From positions 1-20,077 of the forward strand of contig URRJ01000017.1 of assembly GCA_900550205.1 (NCBI GenBank): DNA of 20,077 bases, given 5' to 3'. Origin of the DNA: an uncultured Collinsella sp. (GTDB lineage: Bacteria; Actinomycetota; Coriobacteriia; Coriobacteriales; Coriobacteriaceae). The notes below the pieces were generated by a model. That model was not told where the DNA came from. It made no database searches and saw only the letters and a program-made list of their open reading frames with translations. Every line of letters begins with the position of its first letter. Position 1 is the stretch's first letter. Positions 14,853 to 20,077 of this stretch are shown here, in pieces. Both the position numbers and the translations under genes were made by a program.

Positions 14853-15410
14853 CTATTTCTTGAACGGGAAACCGAAGGCGTCCAGAAGGGCCTTGGCCTC
14901 CTCATCGGTGTTGGCGGTGGTCACGAAAGTAATGTCCATACCACGCTGGTGATCGACGGAATCGAAGTCAATCTCGGGGAAGATGAGCTGCTCGGTGACG
15001 CCCATGGAGAAGTTACCACGGCCGTCGAAGCTCTTGGCGGAGATACCGCGGAAGTCGCGGATACGGGGGATCGCGACGGAGGTCAGACGATCGAAGAACT
15101 CCCACATACGGTCGCCACGCAGGGTAACCTTGCAGCCGATCGGCATACCAGCGCGCAGGCGGAAGGTAGCGATGGACTTGCGGGCACGGGTGATCATCGG
15201 CTGCTGGCCGGTGATGGCGCGCAGGTCGCGCACGGCACCGTCGATGGCCTTGGAATCGGTAGCGGCCTCGCCGACACCCATGTTCACGACGATCTTCTCA
15301 AACTTGGGGATCATCATGACGTTCTCGTACTGGAACTTGTCCTGAAGCTGCTGCTTGACCTCGTTGTTGTACTTGGTCTTCAGACGCGGCACATACTTCT
15401 CTTCTGCCAT
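14853..15410 (-). CDS. rplE: 50S ribosomal protein L5
   Basis: The product is 185 aa. L5 binds 5S rRNA and contacts P-site tRNA and the 30S head (bridge B1b). Signatures are VMMIPKFEKIVVNMGVGEAA, ITGQQPMITRARKSIATFRL and DRLTSVAIPRIRDFRGIS. Later come FDGRGNFSMGVTEQLIFPEI and the C-terminal GMDITFVTTANTDEEAKALL. GGAG lies 6 nt before the ATG. Here it is the first gene of the operon; rplX, normally just upstream, is absent from the following 4.6 kb. A promoter candidate lies about 140 nt upstream. Confidence 0.98.
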   Translation of the reverse strand: MAEEKYVPRLKTKYNNEVKQQLQDKFQYENVMMIPKFEKIVVNMGVGEAATDSKAIDGAVRDLRAITGQQPMITRARKSIATFRLRAGMPIGCKVTLRGDRMWEFFDRLTSVAIPRIRDFRGISAKSFDGRGNFSMGVTEQLIFPEIDFDSVDHQRGMDITFVTTANTDEEAKALLDAFGFPFKK

Positions 15411-15435
15411 TGTTCACTCCTTCTTGGGGTTTTAA

Positions 15436-15470
15436 GCACGGGGCGTGGCCACAGCGGGTTGTCCTCGTGC
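15436..15470 (-). other. Stem-loop in the rplE leader
   Basis: GCACGGGG (15436-15443) pairs with CCTCGTGC (15463-15470). On the transcribed strand one pair becomes an A-C mismatch. The 19-nt loop contains the palindrome GTGGCCAC. It lies between the candidate rplE promoter and the rplE start. A leader control element is possible. Confidence 0.35.
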
Positions 15471-15547
15471 CTCCTGACTGCATCCGCGCCGCTCATGGCA
15501 TTTTGCGGTTTGGACTCGACGCAGCAGGAGCCGACAAAACAATCGGT

Positions 15548-15576
15548 ACTATACGCGCATTGGGTGCGTATTTCCA
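15548..15576 (-). promoter_or_regulatory. Candidate promoter of the rplE-led operon
   Basis: On the minus strand TGGAAA (15576-15571, 4/6 to the -35 consensus) and TATAGT (15553-15548, 5/6 to the -10 consensus) are separated by exactly 17 nt. The predicted leader is about 130 nt. It is the best promoter match in the 483-nt gap 15411-15893. The rest of that gap holds the leader stem-loop, one copy of the 67-bp repeat and the 15724-15863 palindrome cluster; no gene or rplX remnant was found. Confidence 0.5.
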
Positions 15577-15636
15577 GAAAAACCTCGTCTGCCTGCACAA
15601 CTCCACAACTCCCCCGCACAAATGGATCCCAAAAGC

Positions 15637-15703
15637 AGTTGCGGTGAAATAGGGACTGTTTGGCGGCCTAACAGGCTTAAACAATCCGTATTTCACCGCA
15701 ACT
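15637..15703. repeat. 67-bp palindromic repeat, copy 1
   Basis: The ends are near-identical inverted repeats: AGTTGCGGTGAAATA at 15637-15651 and its exact complement at the right end (15689-15703). The inner arms differ at two positions (GGACTGTTT against GGATTGTTT). The centre, GCCTAACAGGC, is itself a 4-3-4 hairpin. Similar copies are at 17250-17316 and 20036 onward. It lies about 60 bp upstream of the rplE promoter candidate. It looks like a REP/MITE-type intergenic repeat. Confidence 0.9.
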
Positions 15704-15723
15704 TAGGTGGTCCATGGTGATAG

Positions 15724-15863
15724 AGAAACGAGAGTGGATTTTCGGACGCACGAGAGTGGATTATCGGACGCACAACACACGAGAGTGGATAATCTCCCAC
15801 TTTTGGCCAAGATGCAGGCCAAAAGTGGGAGATTATCCACTCTCGATGGAGTCCCTCGTTTCT
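15724..15863. repeat. Nested palindrome with tandem repeat
   Basis: A perfect 29-bp inverted repeat (15780-15808 with 15817-15845) surrounds the loop AAGATGCA. It is preceded by two tandem 22-bp units, 15728-15749 and 15750-15771, which differ at one base and each begin ACGAGAGTGGATT. The same ACGAGAGTGGAT starts the left arm at 15779. An outer 9-bp pair, AGAAACGAG (15724-15732) and CTCGTTTCT (15855-15863), encloses the whole. It lies 31 nt past the stop of the minus-strand zinc-ribbon gene. No U-tract follows on either strand. Not recognised as a known element. Confidence 0.9.
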
Positions 15864-15893
15864 TGGGAGATTGCTTTGGCTGGAGCGTGCCGA

Positions 15894-17090
15894 TTACTTG
15901 AGCGTGATGCAGGAGGCGAGGATGTTGGCGTAGTCTTCCACTGGCATGCCGAAAGCATCGTCTGCCTCGAGCTTGTATGAGCCTTCTACCGGATGGGCCG
16001 ATCCACCTGAAAGCCAAACTGAGTAACCTTCCGACGTTTTCCCTAGATCCCTAAAGAAAACAGGCCCGAAACCACCCAAGCTGTTATCGTGCACGATAAT
16101 GGTAAAATCCGCGGAGTGGTCATCTTGATCCGCACCGGTCCTATGAACCCTGAACCACTTGGCAAATGAGCCGGATGCCTGACTTTCGGTGACCTCGTAA
16201 TCATCAATAGGGAACCAGTCGGGAAGAACCATAGTGAAGTAGTCCGTATCGATGGTTCTTGCCTGTCTTGCCTCTTCTGCCTGGCGCTTGGCCTCTTCCT
16301 CGGCTTGTTTGTCGGCTACGGCGTCGTCACGACGTTTGGTTGCGGTCTGTGCCAGTGCGTCGGCATCAAAGGAAAAGCCTGCCTTCTTGGCGCCTGCATC
16401 TTCCTCGGCGTATTTCTTGGCGGCGGCAATCTCGTCGTCGGTCACCTCGGTTGCCTCGACCGGAGCGAGCGAAACGTTGCCGGCATCGATGCTCTTTTTT
16501 CCCTCCGGCTTCTTGCTAACCTTGACGTCGACCTTTTCGCCCGGCACGGCATAGATGGTGCCATCGGCTGCAATGGGCGAGGCTGCGACCTCGGCCTTAT
16601 AGCTGCCGCGACGGAGCTCGACGCCCGCTCCCGTGCTGTCGACATAGCGAACGACGTCGACCTTCTTGCCGCGCGCCTCCTTGCCGGTGATGTGCAGCGG
16701 CAGCCTGCTCGCGCCGGCCGATGTGTCCCACCCCTCGGCCGAGACCGTAAACCGCACGGCGTGCTTTGCGGCGAGGGCCTCTTGCTCGGCCGCCTCGCGC
16801 GCCTGCTCGGGTGCATAGATACCAAAGTAATAACCGGCTCCGCCACCCACGGCGAGCAGCGCCACCACGACGGCAGCGATGATGAACGGCTTCTTGGAAC
16901 GCTTGGGGCTGGACGCGACCGCCTCAGCCGCCATGTCGACTTGCTGCGACCCGGTAGGTGCTGCGGCATCAACGGGCGAGGGGTTCGCCCCTCCCGCTTG
17001 CGCTTGATCATCTGGTACGACGGATGCGCCGCATACGGCGCAGAACTGGGCTCCGTCCTCGATTTTCGACCCACAGTTTCGGCAGAACAT
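15894..17090 (-). CDS. Zinc-ribbon, single-pass membrane protein of unknown function
   Basis: The product is 398 aa. An N-terminal zinc ribbon has CRNC (3-6) and CAVC (17-20). A Pro/Ala-rich linker with a basic cluster (KRSKK, 63-67) leads to one membrane span (about 68-91). The zinc ribbon is therefore probably cytoplasmic and the rest outside. Residues 110-210 look like a beta-rich domain resembling the extracellular repeats of TcaA-like proteins. Residues 214-280 are Ala/Lys/Glu-rich and likely helical or coiled-coil. The last about 118 residues, from YFTMVLPDWFP, are a separate globular domain I do not recognise. The ATG has GAGGGG 6 nt upstream. It stands alone between two palindromic repeats. 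Architecture is seen; function is unknown. Confidence 0.8.
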   Translation of the reverse strand: MFCRNCGSKIEDGAQFCAVCGASVVPDDQAQAGGANPSPVDAAAPTGSQQVDMAAEAVASSPKRSKKPFIIAAVVVALLAVGGGAGYYFGIYAPEQAREAAEQEALAAKHAVRFTVSAEGWDTSAGASRLPLHITGKEARGKKVDVVRYVDSTGAGVELRRGSYKAEVAASPIAADGTIYAVPGEKVDVKVSKKPEGKKSIDAGNVSLAPVEATEVTDDEIAAAKKYAEEDAGAKKAGFSFDADALAQTATKRRDDAVADKQAEEEAKRQAEEARQARTIDTDYFTMVLPDWFPIDDYEVTESQASGSFAKWFRVHRTGADQDDHSADFTIIVHDNSLGGFGPVFFRDLGKTSEGYSVWLSGGSAHPVEGSYKLEADDAFGMPVEDYANILASCITLK

Positions 17091-17188
17091 CTAAGTCCCC
17101 TCGTTCGGCACCCGTTCAAGACGGGCATGCTTGAGCGCCCGCGCACAGAGCGGAGCGCAATCTCTTCTAAGACATGCTAGGGGTGAAT

Positions 17189-17210
17189 TGTCAAACGTTG
17201 TTGCGCAACA
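17189..17210 (-). promoter_or_regulatory. Candidate -35 and palindrome upstream of the zinc-ribbon gene
   Basis: On the minus strand a perfect TTGACA (17194-17189) lies about 100 nt before the start codon. No good -10 follows at the right distance (TTAGAA at 18 nt is poor). Just upstream of it is the perfect 12-bp palindrome TGTTGCGCAACA (17199-17210), a possible operator. The rest of the 243-nt gap 17091-17333 holds the second 67-bp repeat and a small CCCGT/ACGGG hairpin. Confidence 0.35.
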
Positions 17211-17249
17211 TTGCCGGGTAAAGCCTCAGCATCCAGCCATCCCCAAATT

Positions 17250-17316
17250 AGTTGCGGTGGAATAGGGACTGTTTGATGGCTTAACAGGCATAAACAGCCC
17301 CCATTTCACCGCAACT
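17250..17316. repeat. 67-bp palindromic repeat, copy 2
   Basis: It has the same 67-bp length and order as copy 1: AGTTGCGGTGGAATAGGGAC at the left end and TTTCACCGCAACT at the right. It differs at scattered positions in the arms and centre. It begins 17 nt past the stop codon of xdhC (minus strand), so it would form a large hairpin at the 3' end of that transcript. Confidence 0.9.
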
Positions 17317-17333
17317 TATTGATGGGGATGCGA

Positions 17334-18377
17334 TTAGCGTTTGCGGGGGACGAGTTTGGTGCGGCGCAGGTGAATCATCTCGGCGGCGATGGAGATGGCG
17401 ATCTCCTCGGGGTCCTCGGCCTGAATGGCAACGCCGATCGGCAGGTGCAGCTCGTCGATCTGGTCCTGCGTAAAGCCCTCCTGCTCCAGGCGGGCGCGCA
17501 CAAAGGCCGTCTTGCGACGCGAGCCCAGGCAACCCAGATAGGCGGGTTTGGCGCGCATGGCCTGAATCACCACGTCGATATCGGACTTGTGGCCTGCTGT
17601 GGCCACGACCACCAAGTCGCGCGGACCGATGGGACACAGCTCGCTCAGGTTCTTGTAATCGACCAGGCGACGATCGTAGACACCGGACACCCATTCGGGC
17701 GCCAGCGTGCCGGGGCGGTCATCGCACGCCACAACGGCAAAGCCCGCCGCCGTGAGCACGCGCGCCGTCGCGGCGCCCACGTGTCCGCAGCCAAAGATGT
17801 AGGTCAGGCCCTCGGGGCAGAGCGTCTCGATGTGCGCCGGGGGAATCTCGGAGGCGGCGTTGGGGTAGGTGACCTTACTCCCCTCCTCCACCAACGAAAG
17901 CTCGGGGCAGCCGGCAATGGTATGGCGCGATGCCCCGCCATGGTACTCGGCCACATCGCCCTCGAGCGCGTTTGCGATAAACGGTTCAAAGTCGATGACA
18001 AAGTCGCCGATGCGTCGATATGCCAAGACGTCGGCAACCGACTGGAACAACGGCATCTGCGATACATCCAGGTGCAGATAGCACAGGCAGATGGCTCCGC
18101 CGCAGATCATGCCAGTATCGGAGTTCTCGCCGCCCATGGTGTAGCGGACCAGACGCGACTGCCCTGCGGCCAGCAGCTCGCGCGCCTCGTTCAGCGCAAA
18201 GAGCTCGATCTTGCCGCCGCCGATGGTGCCCGCTTGGCTGCCATCGGCAAAGACGGCCATCCAGGCGCCCACGCCGCGCGGCGATGACCCTGCCGTGCCG
18301 GCAACTACCACCAGCTCGCACGTCTTGCCGGCCTTCAGAGCGCCAAGCGCAGCATTCACCACATCGAGCTTTTCCAT
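17334..18377 (-). CDS. xdhC: XdhC/CoxI family molybdenum-hydroxylase maturation protein
   Basis: XdhC-type proteins bind molybdenum cofactor and help load or sulfurate it in xanthine-dehydrogenase-family hydroxylases. The 347-aa product has the N-terminal XdhC/CoxI domain with GSSPRGVGAWMAV (30-42), GTIGGGKIE (50-58) and MICGG (90-94). The C-terminal Rossmann domain shows YIFGCGHVGAATARVL (193-208) and an acidic end to its second strand (ACDDR). It begins 9 nt after the yqeB-like gene, with AGGAAA as its ribosome-binding site, so the two form an operon. The partner yqeB and yqeC genes point to the selenium-dependent branch of this family. No hydroxylase subunits are in the window. Confidence 0.88.
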   Translation of the reverse strand: MEKLDVVNAALGALKAGKTCELVVVAGTAGSSPRGVGAWMAVFADGSQAGTIGGGKIELFALNEARELLAAGQSRLVRYTMGGENSDTGMICGGAICLCYLHLDVSQMPLFQSVADVLAYRRIGDFVIDFEPFIANALEGDVAEYHGGASRHTIAGCPELSLVEEGSKVTYPNAASEIPPAHIETLCPEGLTYIFGCGHVGAATARVLTAAGFAVVACDDRPGTLAPEWVSGVYDRRLVDYKNLSELCPIGPRDLVVVATAGHKSDIDVVIQAMRAKPAYLGCLGSRRKTAFVRARLEQEGFTQDQIDELHLPIGVAIQAEDPEEIAISIAAEMIHLRRTKLVPRKR

Positions 18378-18386
18378 TGCAATTTC

Positions 18387-19181
18387 CTATCCCTGGAATA
18401 CATCGGTGAGCATGGCGAGCGCCTCGAGCACGCCGCCGCCGACCGACGTCGCCTTGTCCGAAATATAGTTGATATAGCTGACATCGCCGCGCGGGTCGAC
18501 GTCGGCACATTTAAAGCCCTCGGTCACCTGAACGCCGTCGGCCAAAAGGCCGCGCAAGCAGCCGTCAATCTGCGTGACCATGGGAGTATCACCCGCATAC
18601 CCGATCACATCGCCGGCACTCACGATGTCGCCGATCGCGCGGCCGGACCGAAACACGCCGGCGGCGGGGCTGTGGATAACGCGCTCCTTGCCATAGCCGG
18701 CAATGACACCCGGCACGCCCGTATTGGGCTGGGGCGAGCCCTGGGTGATGGCACGGCCGAGGAAATGACCGCGCATGGTCTCGACCACGGCATCGCAATC
18801 GACCGGCGCGGTAAAGCCCGGCCCCACGGCGATGACGACAGGCGCCATATCGCGCGTGGTGCCCAAGTTGCGCTTGGCCAGAATCGCGTCGACCACGGCA
18901 GCGGGTTTAAGCTCATCGAGCATCTTGGCCTGGGGGTCCACCACAACGGCAACATCCCCCGCCTCGGTAATCTCAAGCGCCTCCGCTGGCGTCTGCGCCA
19001 AGCGAGCGCGAATGCCCTCGACCTGGACCTCGCCCAGGCGAATGGCCTCGCAAAAACTGATTGTGCGGCGGATGCACGTGGGAACCGCGATATCGGCCAT
19101 AACGACCGACACGCCGGCGCGTACCAAACGGGCAGCGACACCCGTGGCGATATCGCCGGCGCCGCGAACGTAAACGAGCAT
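18387..19181 (-). CDS. yqeB: YqeB-family selenium-dependent molybdenum hydroxylase accessory protein
   Basis: The product is 264 aa. It opens with a nucleotide-binding-like loop, VYVRGAGDIATGVAARLVRA (3-22). RRTISFCEAIRLGEVQVEGI (38-57) and a VVDP segment follow. The middle has VIAVGPGFTAPVDCDAVVET and MRGHFLGRAITQG. This matches the YqeB (EF2563) family, found in genomes that use selenophosphate to make a labile selenium cofactor for molybdenum hydroxylases. The biochemical role is not established. GGAGGT lies 9 nt before the ATG. It is the first gene of the yqeB-xdhC operon and diverges from yqeC, another member of the same system. Confidence 0.88.
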   Translation of the reverse strand: MLVYVRGAGDIATGVAARLVRAGVSVVMADIAVPTCIRRTISFCEAIRLGEVQVEGIRARLAQTPAEALEITEAGDVAVVVDPQAKMLDELKPAAVVDAILAKRNLGTTRDMAPVVIAVGPGFTAPVDCDAVVETMRGHFLGRAITQGSPQPNTGVPGVIAGYGKERVIHSPAAGVFRSGRAIGDIVSAGDVIGYAGDTPMVTQIDGCLRGLLADGVQVTEGFKCADVDPRGDVSYINYISDKATSVGGGVLEALAMLTDVFQG

Positions 19182-19283
19182 TCCCGGGGCACCTCCCTGT
19201 GCTACGGTTTGGGCAGAGCAAAAGCGGTTCGACCGCTACTCTGATGATTATTTATTATCACAGTATTATACGGCGGTGAACAG
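19182..19283. promoter_or_regulatory. Divergent yqeB/yqeC promoter region
   Basis: This 102-nt gap has an AT-rich patch (19244-19270) unlike its GC-rich surroundings. The minus strand reads a perfect TATAAT (19270-19265), and the plus strand reads TATTAT (19264-19269). No good -35 was found for either. AGCGGT/ACCGCT (19223-19228 and 19232-19237) is an exact inverted repeat with a 3-nt centre, placed downstream of the yqeB -10. Co-regulation of the two divergent units is an inference. Confidence 0.45.
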
Positions 19284-20018
19284 ATGGAAACGGTTAGCGG
19301 CAACCTTGCCTCGGCGCTCAGGATCGAGCCGGGCATTACCGCGATTATCGGCAGCGGCGGCAAGTCGACCTTGCTCAAGACACTGGGTCTTGAGCTTATG
19401 CGCGCTGGCGGCCGCGTGCTCCTCTGCACCACCACGCATATGTTTCCCGTCGCCGGCGTGCCATGGGACGGGTCGAATCGTCGCCTGGACGCCGCACCCT
19501 GGAAGCCGGGCGCCTCGCATGTCCCCGGTTGCACCTGCGAGGCCTGCGCGGGCATGAGCCGCGGAAGTATCTGCCAGGCAGGCGTCTTGGACCCGGAGAC
19601 AGGCAAGCTCTCCGCCCCCGCCGAGCCGCTCGGTGAGCTGGCACAGCGCTTTAGCTACGTCTTAGCCGAGGCGGACGGCAGCAAGCGGCTCCCGCTCAAG
19701 GCCCACGCCGCCTGGGAGCCGGTGATTCCCTCTGGCACGGCAAACGCTGTCTGGGTCGTCGGCGCCTCGGGGCTGGGCAAGCCCATCAACGAAGCCGTCC
19801 ACCGCCCCGAGCTCTTTTGCGAGCGTTGCGGCTGCGAGCTCACCGACATCGCCACACCCGAGCGCGTCGCCCAGGTGCTCAATGCCGAGATGCAGGCGCT
19901 GGGGTTCAGCACCGCACGCGTCATGCTCAACCAAGTCGACACGCTCAGCGACCCCACGATGGCAGATCGCTTCGAGGCAGCCCTCGGCCGCCCCATCGTC
20001 GCCACCAGCCTCAAGTAG
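19284..20018 (+). CDS. yqeC: YqeC-family selenium-dependent hydroxylase accessory protein
   Basis: The product is 244 aa. A P-loop-like GSGGKST (23-29) is followed by LLCTTTHMF (46-54) and LAEADGSKRLPLKAHAAWEP (128-147), which together mark the YqeC family. A middle segment has four cysteines (C83, C85, C88, C97), and FCERCGC (178-184) adds three more. YqeC is known only by co-occurrence with SelD, YqeB and molybdenum hydroxylases; the enzyme activity is unknown. It is transcribed away from yqeB-xdhC. The ATG at 19284 has a GGTGA site upstream. It ends 17 nt before the third palindromic repeat. Confidence 0.88.
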   Translation: METVSGNLASALRIEPGITAIIGSGGKSTLLKTLGLELMRAGGRVLLCTTTHMFPVAGVPWDGSNRRLDAAPWKPGASHVPGCTCEACAGMSRGSICQAGVLDPETGKLSAPAEPLGELAQRFSYVLAEADGSKRLPLKAHAAWEPVIPSGTANAVWVVGASGLGKPINEAVHRPELFCERCGCELTDIATPERVAQVLNAEMQALGFSTARVMLNQVDTLSDPTMADRFEAALGRPIVATSLK

Positions 20019-20035
20019 CCAGCCCCAGTCTCCGC

Positions 20036-20077
20036 AGTTGCGGTGAAATACGGACTGTTTGGCCACCTAATGGCCCC
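20036..20077. repeat. 67-bp palindromic repeat, copy 3 (cut by window edge)
   Basis: AGTTGCGGTGAAATACGGAC begins at 20036 and continues CTGTTTGG as in copy 1. The centre reads GGCCACCTAATGGCC, a 5-bp hairpin of different sequence. The right arm lies outside the window. The repeat starts 17 nt after the yqeC stop codon. Confidence 0.85.

Noticed and set aside
15298..15652. Short open frames upstream of rplE as possible rplX remnants
   Set aside because: Their translations show no L24 or other ribosomal protein signature on either strand.
15784..15841. DnaA-box-like TTATCCACT in each palindrome arm, as a possible origin
   Set aside because: Both copies mismatch the consensus at the last base and arise from one sequence duplicated by the palindrome. 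No dnaA, dnaN or AT-rich unwinding region is nearby.
15728..15845. Repeated ACGAGAGTGGAT units as a mini CRISPR array
   Set aside because: Only three short units with unequal, non-unique spacing, and the last belongs to a perfect inverted repeat. No cas gene is present.
16305..17180. Plus-strand open frame antisense to the zinc-ribbon gene
   Set aside because: The opposite frame has a zinc ribbon, a membrane span and a good ribosome-binding site; this one has none.

Overview
The window is GC-rich bacterial chromosome. Gene content and protein style fit a Gram-positive actinobacterium of the class Coriobacteriia (Collinsella-like). This rests on a zinc-type S14, an adenylate kinase with a Cys4 LID, ArgR, a class A penicillin-binding protein and strong Shine-Dalgarno sites with many GTG/TTG starts. 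The genus is an inference; no 16S gene is present.

Layout. (1) 1-3527: the N-terminal part of a U32-family peptidase (minus) diverges from a class A penicillin-binding protein (plus). That gene converges on argR (minus), and two back-to-back intrinsic terminators separate them. (2) 3528-5554: an unassigned family-2-like glycosyltransferase and truA (both minus). (3) 5590-15576: a long minus-strand ribosomal-protein operon, read in the order rplE-rpsN-rpsH-rplF-rplR-rpsE-rpmD-rplO-secY-adk-map-infA-rpmJ-rpsM-rpsK-rpsD-rpoA-rplQ. This is the classical spc plus alpha operon arrangement. It ends at a perfect hairpin/U-tract terminator, and several of its wider gene gaps hold stem-loops. (4) 15637-20077: an accessory-looking block beginning where rplX and rplN would normally lie. 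It holds an N-terminal zinc-ribbon membrane protein, an xdhC-yqeB pair (minus) and a divergent yqeC (plus). The last three are maturation genes for selenium-dependent molybdenum hydroxylases.

The most notable features are in region 4. A 67-bp palindromic repeat occurs three times (15637, 17250 and 20036, the last cut by the window edge); two copies start exactly 17 nt after a stop codon. A separate element at 15724-15863 combines a 22-bp tandem repeat with a perfect 29-bp inverted repeat around an 8-nt loop. The ribosomal operon starts at rplE with a plausible promoter of its own, so it appears to be detached from the S10/rplN-rplX half.

No CRISPR array, tRNA, rRNA, transposase or prophage gene was seen. 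All assignments come from reading the sequence and from recalled family motifs; no database search was run.
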